DNA of 64,000 nt from Lysinibacillus sp. JNUCC-52 (GTDB lineage: Bacteria; Bacillota; Bacilli; Bacillales_A; Planococcaceae), in NCBI RefSeq assembly GCF_015999545.1, contig NZ_CP065546.1, forward strand, positions 434,001 through 498,000. Direction: 5' to 3'. The notes below the pieces were generated by a model, which searched no databases, was not told the DNA's origin, and saw only the letters and a program-made list of their open reading frames with translations. Position numbers and translations under genes: made by a program. Shown here in pieces: positions 32,826 to 41,748 of this stretch (positions are counted from its first letter, which is position 1; each line of letters starts with the position of its first letter).

Positions 32826-33576
32826 CGTACAACCCTCCTAAATAGGCATTTTGAACAGTTTCATTTTGCATAATGGCTTCAGGTGTTCCATCTGCGAGAA
32901 GCTGCCCATTAAATAACACCATAATGGAGTCTGACAAATCTAAAATCATATCCATCTTGTGTTCAATAAGCAAAATCGTTTTATCACCTTTATTTTTTAT
33001 CGTTCGGATTACTTCTAAAATGGCTGGTACCTCTTCTAACGACATACCAGCAGTAGGTTCATCCAGCAGTAAAATTTCAGTGTCTAGAGCAAGTAACATG
33101 GCAATTTCTAACTTTCTTTTTTCACCATGTGACAGCATTGTCGTCAGTGCATCTCTTTTATTTTCAAGCAAAACAAGCGACAATAGTTCATCCGCTTTTT
33201 CTAAAATAGCTTTGTAACTTTTATAATGACGAAACAGTTGATAGCGTATTTTTTCTTTTGATTGCACTGCTAGACGAACGTTCTCTAAAACAGTTAAATT
33301 CGGAAAAACATTTGTAATTTGAAATGAGCGTCCTAGCCCCATACGCGTCCTTTCCACCGATGATTTTTGCGCAAGTGATTGCCCTTTGAAAAACACATCA
33401 CCTGTAGTGGGCTTTAACTCACCGCTTATTAAATTAAAGAATGTTGTTTTTCCTGCACCATTTGGTCCAATAATTGACTTCAAATGTTTTTCAGGCATCG
33501 TAAAGTTCACTTGATCGACTGCGGTATGGCCACCAAAACGGATTGTTAAGTTTTCTGTTCGTAAAATAGGCTCCAT
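32800..33576 (-). CDS. livG: Liv-type ABC ATPase LivG
   Basis: About 258 residues: Walker A GPNGAGKTT, signature MLSHGEKRK (a divergent LSGGQ), Walker B ILLLDEPTAGM, H-loop IEHKMD. The frame extends 36 bases upstream of the ATG at 33576, but the family N-terminus starts at MEPILRTENLTIRFGG and AAAGGAGA precedes it. Confidence 0.89.
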   Translation of the reverse strand: MEPILRTENLTIRFGGHTAVDQVNFTMPEKHLKSIIGPNGAGKTTFFNLISGELKPTTGDVFFKGQSLAQKSSVERTRMGLGRSFQITNVFPNLTVLENVRLAVQSKEKIRYQLFRHYKSYKAILEKADELLSLVLLENKRDALTTMLSHGEKRKLEIAMLLALDTEILLLDEPTAGMSLEEVPAILEVIRTIKNKGDKTILLIEHKMDMILDLSDSIMVLFNGQLLADGTPEAIMQNETVQNAYLGGLYDEHLTEIK

Positions 33577-33637
33577 TTCAATCTCCTTTCTAGTGCTTCT
33601 ATCACTCTTCATCTATTCTCAACAGAAATGAGATGAA

Positions 33638-33669
33638 GAGAGACAGAACGACGTATACTTCTGTCTCTC
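33638..33669 (-). terminator. Intercistronic hairpin between binding protein and livG
   Basis: Perfect 11-pair stem GAGAGACAGAA / TTCTGTCTCTC without a proper T-run on the minus strand. Probably stabilises the binding-protein message or partially terminates, giving excess binding protein over membrane components. Confidence 0.6.
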
Positions 33670-33685
33670 AATTGTTTGGAAAAGT

Positions 33686-34930
33686 CTAGTTCATAACAGG
33701 TGGTGCAGTTTCCTCAGGGCTTAGTTCACGAATGAGTACTGGCACTGGGTAATCGATACCCTCTTGTTGTTCTAAACGAATAGAATACATTGACTGTAAA
33801 GCTTGGTGATCTTCTTCCCGAAAAGTCATCTTCCCTTTTGGTGTTTCAAATGACATACCTTCCATAATGCCAATTAGTTTCTTTGCATCTACGTCCCCTT
33901 GTGATTTTTTCAATGCTTCTACAATTGAAATAGCAGCAGACATCCCACCTGGAGTAAATAAATCAGGTACTTCATTAAATCGTTTTTGATGCTCATCAAC
34001 TAACCATTTATTCACTTCATTTTGCGGTAACGTATGATAGTAAACCGAGAATCCTTCCATGCCTATTAGCGGGTTCATAAACTTCAGGGCAATAATATCA
34101 GGCGCTCCTGTAGAAATTTTTATGCCTTTTTCTTGAATTTTAAGATCGGCAATTTGATTCCAAGGAGAGTTTGCCCCAGCCCATACGACAAATAAGTAAT
34201 CTGGCTTTGCATCAATTACCTTTTGTAAATTAGAGGTAAAGTCAGTAGCAGCAGGGTCTGCATACTCCTCTAACACGATTTCTGCACCTAGTTCCTCTGC
34301 AGCTGTTTTAAATGCTTTCACACCATCCCAACCGAATGAATAATCTGGCGCAAACGTCGCAATTTTCACACCTTTGCCTGCGATGGCAGCTGCTGCTGCG
34401 TATGCATCCTGTGATGAGTTACGCCCTGTGCGGAATATATAGTCATTAAATTCCGAACCTGTAATACTATCTGCTACCGCTGGTTCAACGACCATAATTT
34501 TTTCGTATTCTTCCGCGAGTGGTAATACAGCGAGCGTATCACCTGAGCTAGATGAGCCAACTAAGAAATCTACCTTATCATCCTCCAAAAGCTTTGTAGC
34601 CTTCTGTACGGCTACCTCAGGTTTTGTTTCTGTATCTTCATATACAATTTCAATTTTTTTACCGTTTACCTCCATGCTACCGTTTGTTGCATATTCGATG
34701 CCTAAATCAAATCCACGTTGTGTTTGCTTCCCATAGGATTCGAGGGCACCTGTCAGGGATGCAAGAACACCGATTTTAATTGTACCCCCCCCAGCATCCC
34801 CCTCAGAGCCTTTGCCCTCATCATTTGAAGCAGGATCATCTGCTGAAATATCTTTTGCCCCTTCTCCATTACAAGCCACCATCATCAATGATAAAACGGC
34901 TAACAGTAACAATAACCAAACCTTTTTCAT
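33686..34930 (-). CDS. Liv-type substrate-binding lipoprotein
   Basis: About 414 residues. A signal peptide MKKVWLLLLLAVLSLMMVAC ends at the lipobox Cys (residue 20), followed by a Gly/Ser/Asp-rich linker and a peripheral-binding-protein type I domain (IKIGVLASLTGALESYGKQ). The frame is open further upstream but AAAGGGG precedes the ATG at 34930. A cre box and a direct-repeat operator lie upstream. Ligand unknown; amide, aromatic or branched acids are possible for this family. Confidence 0.9.
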   Translation of the reverse strand: MKKVWLLLLLAVLSLMMVACNGEGAKDISADDPASNDEGKGSEGDAGGGTIKIGVLASLTGALESYGKQTQRGFDLGIEYATNGSMEVNGKKIEIVYEDTETKPEVAVQKATKLLEDDKVDFLVGSSSSGDTLAVLPLAEEYEKIMVVEPAVADSITGSEFNDYIFRTGRNSSQDAYAAAAAIAGKGVKIATFAPDYSFGWDGVKAFKTAAEELGAEIVLEEYADPAATDFTSNLQKVIDAKPDYLFVVWAGANSPWNQIADLKIQEKGIKISTGAPDIIALKFMNPLIGMEGFSVYYHTLPQNEVNKWLVDEHQKRFNEVPDLFTPGGMSAAISIVEALKKSQGDVDAKKLIGIMEGMSFETPKGKMTFREEDHQALQSMYSIRLEQQEGIDYPVPVLIRELSPEETAPPVMN

Positions 34931-34959
34931 CCCAAAACCCCTTTCAAAATGAGTTGTAA

Positions 34960-34973
34960 AGAAAGCGCTTTCG
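34960..34973 (-). promoter_or_regulatory. CcpA cre box
   Basis: Palindrome GAAAGCGCTTTC at 34961-34972, matching the core of catabolite-responsive elements (consensus TGAAARCGYTTWCA). It lies about 30 bases upstream of the start and downstream of the -10, so carbon catabolite repression of the whole locus is likely. Confidence 0.7.
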
Positions 34974-34988
34974 TTGCTATGCACTTAC

Positions 34989-35020
34989 TATATAAAAGTC
35001 CAGTTACAAATCAGTTACAA
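34989..35020 (-). promoter_or_regulatory. SARP-style direct repeats and -10 element
   Basis: On the minus strand two heptamers TTGTAAC begin exactly 11 bases apart (35014-35020 and 35003-35009), followed after 8 bases by TATATA (34989-34994). Tandem heptamers with 11-bp period placed 8 bp before the -10 is the known binding geometry of SARP/BTAD activators, and a BTAD regulator is encoded at 35962-39150. Confidence 0.6.
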
Positions 35021-35048
35021 ATTTTCTTTTGCATAAGTAAGGAAATAC

Positions 35049-35076
35049 AAAAAGAGTTCGGTACAAGACCGAACTC
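35049..35076 (-). terminator. Terminator after hydrolase
   Basis: Minus-strand stem GAGTTCGGT / ACCGAACTC with CTTGT loop, followed by TTTTTG. Confidence 0.85.
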
Positions 35077-35096
35077 AAGTGAAAAGTTTTTTACTC

Positions 35097-35927
35097 CTAC
35101 AAGAAAAAAGAGCGATTTGATTCGTTTACTCGATCTAGCCACTCGCTCATAAGTGTAAGAAAAATATTGGATTGTTCAATTTGTAGGTTATGACCTGCTC
35201 GATCTAAAATCGAGAAGGTCGCTCTTGGGAATAAATCTAACACATCAAAAGCATCTTTATAGCCTACAACGACATCTTGTTTGCCTAATAAAAAGAGACT
35301 TGGTTGATGAAACATAATATTTTCTAGATGAAAAGAAAAGCCATAGCTTTGTTGAATCTTTTCTAGAAAATGTACATCTGCTATTTGGCAACCAGCTAAT
35401 ACTTCATTTGAATAGCGTTGCCAGTTATATTCATCAAGAACAACTTGGTTTGAACTAAAATCGTCTACTTCTTGTTTCGTTAATGTTGCTAGAAATTGCT
35501 GGTCTGCCGCTATAATCGAATGTGCAGGTACTGTGCGTTCTTGCTTTTCAGGTACAATCATCGGACAAATAAAGGCAGCACCTAAAATACGATCCCTCTG
35601 ATTTTGCATAACACCTCTTGTTAAATAACCACCATACGATTCCCCAACTATGACATACGGTTGATTGGGCAGCAATGTATTGATAAACGCTAGTACAGTC
35701 TCCAACATATCATCTGAATTACTTATGTTTTCATAGTTTTTTGTCTTGCCCATGCCTGGAAGGTCCATATATATACGACTCCAGCCATCTCTTTCTTTAA
35801 AGATCGGCTCCATACATCCTTTCATAAGCCGATGATCTGGAGAAAATCCATGTAACATAATAATGGGTATTCCTTCCCCAATCACTTCATAATAAATATT
35901 CGCATGCGTACCTTTGCAAAATGGCAT
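35097..35927 (-). CDS. Alpha/beta hydrolase, regulator-linked
   Basis: A 276-residue hydrolase: MLHGFSPDHR oxyanion loop, nucleophile elbow GESYGG, acid in LLGKQDVVVGY, catalytic His in DRAGHNLQIEQ. It starts 34 bp after the regulator stop and is followed by a terminator, so it forms a two-gene operon with the regulator. It may make or destroy the inducer of the locus; that is inference from position. Confidence 0.86.
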   Translation of the reverse strand: MPFCKGTHANIYYEVIGEGIPIIMLHGFSPDHRLMKGCMEPIFKERDGWSRIYMDLPGMGKTKNYENISNSDDMLETVLAFINTLLPNQPYVIVGESYGGYLTRGVMQNQRDRILGAAFICPMIVPEKQERTVPAHSIIAADQQFLATLTKQEVDDFSSNQVVLDEYNWQRYSNEVLAGCQIADVHFLEKIQQSYGFSFHLENIMFHQPSLFLLGKQDVVVGYKDAFDVLDLFPRATFSILDRAGHNLQIEQSNIFLTLMSEWLDRVNESNRSFFL

Positions 35928-35961
35928 ATTTGCTCCTCCAATATTTCAACATATCTGTGTG

Positions 35962-38900
35962 CTAATTCATTATTAAATCGAATACAGCCATTGTCGGCTC
36001 CATAGGTGATGTATTGAGTTCTTTTTGTAAATTGTGCACACATTTTTCATACCATTTTAATGCAAGTGATCTGTTCCCTAATTGATAATAACTATACATT
36101 AAAAGACGGTATCCTTCCTCCCAAAGTACATCTTCTTGAACAATCTTTTCTGCATAAAAAATAGCTTGTTTAAACTGCTGTAGTCGTGTTGCATTTTGAG
36201 CTAATCGTTCAAGTACTTCAATATATAAAGTTTGCAACTTGTCACGATCTTGCGTCAGCCAATCAATTTGCTTTTTTTCAGCATACAAAACATCTTTGTA
36301 ACTATCGGCAGCAATTTGCAACCACTCATTTGATAATAGTGGATCAAATTCTTCCATTCCTAATGCATAATAGTAATGAAAACGTTCGACATCGATATGC
36401 AAAAATTGAATATGCTGTAGTTGATACATATTGTTTTTACGATGAATAAAAAAGCTATCTTGACGAGCATTGCGCTTCGGTTCTAGCACTTTTAATAACG
36501 TGTTTAATACTACTTTAAAGTCACGATCTAATGTTTCTACTGAACGGTCAGGCCATAGTGCCTGTGCAATTTCCTCTTTAGGCATATACCTTTGGCGATG
36601 GCAATATAAATATACAAAAAGTTCCTTCGATTTTTCTCTCTGCCATTCTTTATCTCCTAGTTTGCGATAGTTTCTTATTAAATTTAAACTACCAAATAAA
36701 TTAATTTGAATTTCTTCTGTATGATAAACAACGTTCCCTTCCATTTGGAAATAATTTCGCAACGCTTGAATCGCTGGATTATCTTCCTTCCAGCTCTTGC
36801 TATACTGTAATAGCTCGTAAAAAATCGTTAAATTCGTTGGACCGAGAATCGTTTTTCTTTGAAAAAAATATTCGTAGCCATTATCAATACAATGACTAGC
36901 AAAAAGTTTAAAATAATGTGTAAATGCGACAGCATTATTCTCTTTGAAGGCGATGACAGATTGGTAGAAAAAAACATGCATCTCCCCATATCGATCGCCA
37001 CAATCGAGAAATAGCTTATGTGCTTTTAATAATATTTGGCTTGCCTCTTGCCATTCATTACATGAAATCATTACCTTCACTTCAGCAAGTAAAATAAGTG
37101 CTGTCATCCAAGCGTCTTGTACTTGTTCAGTTTCTTGTAGACCTAGTGCTAAGTATTTTCGAGCAGATACATAATCCCCAAGTGCATGTTTGGCAATCGC
37201 CAGTCCCATATACGGTTCAGCCTTTACACGTGAAATATTAATGGTATTCATTAGTGCAATGGCTTTCTCATAAGCAACACAAGCGACTTCATAATTAGGA
37301 TAATCTAATAACAGCAAAGCATGAGCCTTTCGATTATAGCCAACAGCCTCGATAAAAATGGACTTTTCACGCATACCCCTCCGAATACCGTGCTGTGCCG
37401 TATACCAAGCTTCTACGCCTTGACCTAATAAAGCAAAAACGAAAGATGCTAAGAGCTCACTTTCCCTATGAGTGGCAACCAATTGCGGAGGCATTTCCAA
37501 TCTTTTAATCAATAGATTTTTTGCCTCCACTAATTGCCCTGTCCTTAACATAATCCGCACATCAACATTTGCTCTATATAAAACCGCTTCATTTAAATTA
37601 ACTTCTTCTATAAATTGTTTTGCCTTATGCGCTTTCCCTAAATTCACTAAATTTTCAGTATACTGTCGTTGTAATTCTATATGTTCTTCCTTGCTTAATG
37701 CCGCATTTGGCGCTAATTGTAATGCTTGTTTTAAATAGGGTTCTGCTAAAGCAGGCTGAATTGTATCAAGATAAATGTGGGCTAACCCAGCCTGTGCCTT
37801 TGTCATAAAGAGTGCATCGTTGTTCCTCTTAGCAAGCTGCTCACTCATTTCGTATGCATTTTTTGCCTTTTCATAATAGGCACGATAACGGTGGCACTCC
37901 CCCTCAAAAAAATACAAACGATAAAATTTTATTTTTACATCAGCTGAAAAACGGTGAATTTTCTCTAACAGCCATTCAAACTGACCAGCTTTTACTATAC
38001 TCTCCGCATGATTTTGTAGAAGCTCACCACTGAAATGTGCGTCATTTGATTTAAATGCATGGTGTAAAATGGCATGAATGTTGTTGTTATTGACATAATA
38101 TAAAGCTGCCTTTTTATGTAAATTTACATAGTTTGTAGGGAATTGCTGCCACTTCATTTCTAAAAATCGGCTAAATAAAGCATGAAAACGAAAAGAGCCA
38201 TTTTCAGCAACTGGTTGAATAAACAGATGCTTTTGCAATAACAGTTTTAACGTTTCTGCCGTTTCTCTATTATAAAAGTCAGTAATTAATTCTACAGAGA
38301 AAGTTGGAAAAATGGCCAATTTGAGTAGTACATCTTGCTCGTAGTTACTCATCTTTAAAAATACTTCTTCTGATAAGTAGGTAAAAAGATCATTTGAATG
38401 GATCGTTAACCAGTAATCTAATGCTTCATTGTTCCATTGCTCAGCTAGCAATGCAATGCTAATTGCCCATCCTTCTGTAATATTTAATACTTTTGATATT
38501 TCATCTTCCGTAAGATGGATTGCAGCATAATCTTCAAAGAAAACAGCAATTTCTTCATCTGTAAATGCTAAATCGGCCTCTGTAATAAAATGCGCTTTCA
38601 TATGCATTTTTAGTTTTCTAATTATATCCCAATTCGGTAATGTTCTAGAGGCAAAGATAAAATGGATATTTGGAGGTGAAAATTCAATGATTCTTTCCAT
38701 TACATAGTTAATATGAAACTCATGGTCTACTAAATGATAATCATCAATAACAACCAAAAAGGAATCTTGAATCTCACATAAACTATTAACAAATAGCTTA
38801 TACCACCGATTTAGTTCTTCGATTTTTGGAAAGCGTGATAGCTGATGCCATTTGTTAAATTGTTCACCAAACTGTGGTACTATTCGCTTTATACTATGAA

Positions 38901-39150
38901 GTAAATGTCTTAGAAAGGGTAATATATTATCGTCCTCATCTGAAACACTATACCAAGAAAATTTACTAGATTCCGCATGTAAAAATTGTGCAAGAATTGT
39001 AGTCTTTCCGTATCCAGCACCACTATGAATAAATGTACAAGTATGTCCAAGACCTTTCTTTAGTTTTTTCATTAGTGACGCTCTACGTATACAATGATTA
39101 GACGGACTAGGTGGAATACACTTTGAATGAATAATTATATCTGCTGTCAT
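35962..39150 (-). CDS. Large MalT/AfsR-like regulator: STAND ATPase, TPR, winged helix and BTAD
   Basis: A 1062-residue regulator. N-terminal ATPase with Walker A HSGAGYGKTT (about residues 61-70) and Walker B LVVIDDYH; central helical repeats (about 350-750); then a winged-helix domain around 810-900 (KSKELFVYLYCHRQRYMPKEEIAQALWPD region) and a C-terminal BTAD-type TPR domain. It lacks the LuxR HTH of true MalT. Such proteins are inducer-gated activators. It stands at the head of the co-directional catabolic locus. Confidence 0.85.
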   Translation of the reverse strand: MTADIIIHSKCIPPSPSNHCIRRASLMKKLKKGLGHTCTFIHSGAGYGKTTILAQFLHAESSKFSWYSVSDEDDNILPFLRHLLHSIKRIVPQFGEQFNKWHQLSRFPKIEELNRWYKLFVNSLCEIQDSFLVVIDDYHLVDHEFHINYVMERIIEFSPPNIHFIFASRTLPNWDIIRKLKMHMKAHFITEADLAFTDEEIAVFFEDYAAIHLTEDEISKVLNITEGWAISIALLAEQWNNEALDYWLTIHSNDLFTYLSEEVFLKMSNYEQDVLLKLAIFPTFSVELITDFYNRETAETLKLLLQKHLFIQPVAENGSFRFHALFSRFLEMKWQQFPTNYVNLHKKAALYYVNNNNIHAILHHAFKSNDAHFSGELLQNHAESIVKAGQFEWLLEKIHRFSADVKIKFYRLYFFEGECHRYRAYYEKAKNAYEMSEQLAKRNNDALFMTKAQAGLAHIYLDTIQPALAEPYLKQALQLAPNAALSKEEHIELQRQYTENLVNLGKAHKAKQFIEEVNLNEAVLYRANVDVRIMLRTGQLVEAKNLLIKRLEMPPQLVATHRESELLASFVFALLGQGVEAWYTAQHGIRRGMREKSIFIEAVGYNRKAHALLLLDYPNYEVACVAYEKAIALMNTINISRVKAEPYMGLAIAKHALGDYVSARKYLALGLQETEQVQDAWMTALILLAEVKVMISCNEWQEASQILLKAHKLFLDCGDRYGEMHVFFYQSVIAFKENNAVAFTHYFKLFASHCIDNGYEYFFQRKTILGPTNLTIFYELLQYSKSWKEDNPAIQALRNYFQMEGNVVYHTEEIQINLFGSLNLIRNYRKLGDKEWQREKSKELFVYLYCHRQRYMPKEEIAQALWPDRSVETLDRDFKVVLNTLLKVLEPKRNARQDSFFIHRKNNMYQLQHIQFLHIDVERFHYYYALGMEEFDPLLSNEWLQIAADSYKDVLYAEKKQIDWLTQDRDKLQTLYIEVLERLAQNATRLQQFKQAIFYAEKIVQEDVLWEEGYRLLMYSYYQLGNRSLALKWYEKCVHNLQKELNTSPMEPTMAVFDLIMN

Positions 39151-39391
39151 TACTTACACTTACCTCCCCCTAATTACGGTTATACGGGTAGTGACATAAA
39201 TTTTATGCCATTGTTTTCGAAAGTTAAATTATTGACAGTTTACCATATACTATATGTAGTTTTACATTATTCCAATGAATTATGTGGGACAAAAGAAAAA
39301 AGAGTTAGATTGACTGCACAATGGGCAATCCCTCAATAATACCAATTATATCCTTACATCTTATTCTGTATATAGTTAGTATTCTATCGAA
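39151..39391 (-). promoter_or_regulatory. Promoter region of the large regulator gene
   Basis: About 240 bp upstream of the regulator. It contains GGGGGAGG as ribosome site and a near-perfect inverted repeat CATATA-C-TATATG around 39245. No heptamer TTGTAAC repeats were found here, so autoregulation through that site is not evident. Confidence 0.45.
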
Positions 39392-39430
39392 CAAAAATAA
39401 TCCCGATTATCATGATCGATAATCGGGATT
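39392..39430 (-). terminator. Terminator after ddh
   Basis: Minus-strand stem AATCCCGATTATC / GATAATCGGGATT followed by ATTTTTG, ten bases after the ddh stop. Confidence 0.85.
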
Positions 39431-39440
39431 TTAGCTTTAA

Positions 39441-40421
39441 TTATAGTAAATCCTTACGTAATTGCGCAGCTGATTTTGGAGATAACAGACCGAATGGAAT
39501 ATCGAGTACTGTTTTTGCCCCTTTGTCGCCTGCTTGGCTTAATCGGTGTGCTGCACGAGCATACGCTACAAGGACACTTGAAGTGAAGTTTGGATTACTT
39601 TCAAGTTTTAAGGAGAATTCTAGAATTTGTTTATCGTCAGCGCCACTTTCTCCACTGCGAATAACGAAACCACCATGTGGCATACCTGTATGATTAGCAT
39701 TAAATTCTTCTTCAGAAATAAAGTTTACAGTTGTGTTATACTCATCGAAATAATTTGGCATTGTCACAATTTCTTGTTCCACTTTTGCCGAATCTGCACC
39801 ATCTTCAAGCACTACCCAACATTCACGTGCATGTTTTTCACGTGTAGTAAGTTCTGGATTTTCGCCATTTCGAACACGTTCCACTGCATCTTTGATTGGT
39901 AATGTATATTGAACAGCATTTTTAACCCCTTCAATACGACGTACTGCATCTGAGTGGCCTTGACTTAAGCCATCGCCCCAGAATGTGTACGTTGTGCCTA
40001 CTGGTAATACAGCCTCTCCTAACACACGATTTAAAGAAAATAAACCTGGATCCCAACCTACTGAAATTACAGATACTTTACGAGATTTTTGTGCTGCAGC
40101 GTTTACCGCTTCGTAAAACTCTGGAATTTTCGCATGAGTATCAAAACTGTCAATTGTATTAAACCATTGCGCAAAATGTGGTCCTTGTTCAGGTAAATCA
40201 GTTGCAGAACCACCACATAAAATCATTACATCAATGTCATCTTGGAATTTTTCAGCATCATCTACTAAATATACGTTTGCGTTACTTGCAACGCTCACTG
40301 TTGAAGGATCACGACGTGTGAAAACTGCTACTAATTCCATATCTGGATTTTGCGAAATAGCGAATTCTACACCGCGCCCTAAATTTCCATAACCGACAAT
40401 ACCTACTCGAATTGCACTCAT
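39441..40421 (-). CDS. ddh: meso-Diaminopimelate dehydrogenase
   Basis: A 326-residue NADP-dependent dehydrogenase: Rossmann motif VGIVGYGNLGRGVE, AVFTRRDP, SVGWDPGLFSLNRVLGEA and the substrate-binding GDGLSQGHSDAVRRI. It makes meso-diaminopimelate from tetrahydrodipicolinate in one step, bypassing the acetylase or succinylase route. In Bacillales it is characteristic of the B. sphaericus group. A palindrome overlaps its ribosome-site region. Single-gene unit. Confidence 0.95.
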   Translation of the reverse strand: MSAIRVGIVGYGNLGRGVEFAISQNPDMELVAVFTRRDPSTVSVASNANVYLVDDAEKFQDDIDVMILCGGSATDLPEQGPHFAQWFNTIDSFDTHAKIPEFYEAVNAAAQKSRKVSVISVGWDPGLFSLNRVLGEAVLPVGTTYTFWGDGLSQGHSDAVRRIEGVKNAVQYTLPIKDAVERVRNGENPELTTREKHARECWVVLEDGADSAKVEQEIVTMPNYFDEYNTTVNFISEEEFNANHTGMPHGGFVIRSGESGADDKQILEFSLKLESNPNFTSSVLVAYARAAHRLSQAGDKGAKTVLDIPFGLLSPKSAAQLRKDLL

Positions 40422-40433
40422 TAAAATTCCTCC

Positions 40434-40470
40434 TCACGTTAACGTGACAATGTGAAAACATTCACGTTAA
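40434..40470 (-). promoter_or_regulatory. Palindromic operator-like repeats before ddh
   Basis: Perfect palindrome TCACGTTAACGTGA (40434-40447) directly upstream of the ddh ribosome site, and a further TCACGTTAA at 40462-40470. Three copies of the half-site suggest a repressor site or a hairpin acting on translation. The binding protein is not identified. Confidence 0.55.
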
Positions 40471-40703
40471 ATCTAATTACAATAATACTTTGAGTTAGAA
40501 AAATTCACAATAGTTTGAGTACGTGTTTTTGTCTTGAAATTATACAAATTTTCTATGATTTCTATACATTAATGGCATGAATACGGTTACAAAATATTAA
40601 AAAATATGACGAACCTTTAAGCTTTCGTAAAAGGCTTGTAAATTAAGACTTTTTGCAATAAAGGTCTTGTACAATATAAATAACAATAAAGGGGGCATGT
40701 TGA

Positions 40704-40988
40704 ATGAAAGGTAATGGTTATTCACTATGTAAAACAGTGGTTTTTTTAAATCCCAAAGATAACGCAATTTTCGTTTCACCATTGAGGGTTTTAGATGCAA
40801 GGTTTTCTACAAGTAAGCACCTCAGCAATGAACGAGCAATGCAAAAAAACCCTTGTCCTGTCAATATGCCTCTATCAATTCCAATAAATGCGCGTGATAT
40901 TAGCGAAACACATAGTAATTACCATAGTGAGAAGCAAATAGCACGCTGGTTTATTAAAAAAAGTGAGTACAATGAAAGCACCTTTTAA
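40704..40988 (+). CDS. Hypothetical small protein
   Basis: A 94-residue frame with a good ribosome site (AAGGGGG, 8 bases before ATG). No domain or signal recognised; mixed composition with many Ser, Asn and Lys. Its end overlaps the convergent Crp/Fnr gene by four bases. It could be a lineage-specific gene or chance. Confidence 0.4.
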   Translation: MKGNGYSLCKTVVFLNPKDNAIFVSPLRVLDARFSTSKHLSNERAMQKNPCPVNMPLSIPINARDISETHSNYHSEKQIARWFIKKSEYNESTF

Positions 40989-41650
40989 TGAATTTCTTGC
41001 GCTAATCGAGAAAGCCGTTTTTCATCGACTATATGATAGCCATTTTTTTGCTTTTCCAAAATATGATCCTCACAAAATTGAGCAAGTACATATAATAAAT
41101 GACGATATGATACCCCCAAATACTCACATATTTCCGTATGTTTTTCTTTATAAATTCCATTGTCAGATGATAGCTTGATAAAAGCCGCTAATCGATTTTC
41201 AAGTGGATAAGCCTGATTTTGCGTGTATTTTGATGTCATATTGGAAGCCTTCTCCCCGAGAAATACACATAATCGACGTAAAAATGGCGCATCTGCCAGC
41301 AACAAATCTTTACATCCCTGTGTTGCAATCGATAAACAAATGGTTTCTGTAACAGTTTGAATCCCTTTTGTATATCTCGCCTCATTTAGCAATTCAATTT
41401 CCCCCATAAAGCATGGTGCTTGAATATATTCAATCAAAGAAACCTTACCATTTTTATGCGTCACATATAGTTTTGCTTTGCCTTCCATCATATAGTACAT
41501 CGTATCTGGAAAGCATCCTTCTTTGAAAATCCATTCTCCCTTTTCAAATTTACATATTTCAATAAATGGATGATAGTCAAAAGAGAAAAAATCATCAATA
41601 TTAAATTTTTTTATATAGTAAGAACGTTCTTCACCTGTAAGTTTTTGCAT
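40985..41650 (-). CDS. Crp/Fnr-family transcriptional regulator, YeiL-like
   Basis: About 221 residues: cyclic-nucleotide-binding-like beta barrel (FEKGEWIFKEGCFPDTMYYMMEGKAKLYV region, residues about 35-63) and a C-terminal HTH (HTEICEYLGVSYRHLLYVLAQF). Several Cys residues are present but not the Fnr cluster pattern. The frame opens 39 bases earlier, but AGGAG lies before the ATG at 41650. Divergent from an MFS gene with a palindrome between. Confidence 0.85.
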   Translation of the reverse strand: MQKLTGEERSYYIKKFNIDDFFSFDYHPFIEICKFEKGEWIFKEGCFPDTMYYMMEGKAKLYVTHKNGKVSLIEYIQAPCFMGEIELLNEARYTKGIQTVTETICLSIATQGCKDLLLADAPFLRRLCVFLGEKASNMTSKYTQNQAYPLENRLAAFIKLSSDNGIYKEKHTEICEYLGVSYRHLLYVLAQFCEDHILEKQKNGYHIVDEKRLSRLAQEIH

Positions 41651-41676
41651 TTTTTCTGAACTCCTATTCAAAAATA

Positions 41677-41688
41677 TGAGATATCTCA
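41677..41688. promoter_or_regulatory. Palindromic operator between Crp/Fnr regulator and MFS gene
   Basis: Perfect 12-bp palindrome TGAGATATCTCA, followed by CA so that one half resembles the Crp/Fnr half-site TCACA. It lies 27 bp upstream of the regulator start and 60 bp before the MFS start. Confidence 0.55.
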
Positions 41689-41748
41689 CATTATTGTAGC
41701 GAGGAACATGCTATTATTCAACATAGTTAAATGGAGGTACCAAATTTT

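Noticed and set aside
35962..39150. Calling the large regulator MalT/LuxR
   Set aside because: The STAND ATPase and TPR parts fit, but the C-terminus has a winged-helix plus BTAD arrangement instead of a LuxR helix-turn-helix.
40597..40800. 67-codon minus-strand frame
   Set aside because: No ribosome site, overlaps the better-supported plus-strand small gene, low-complexity composition.
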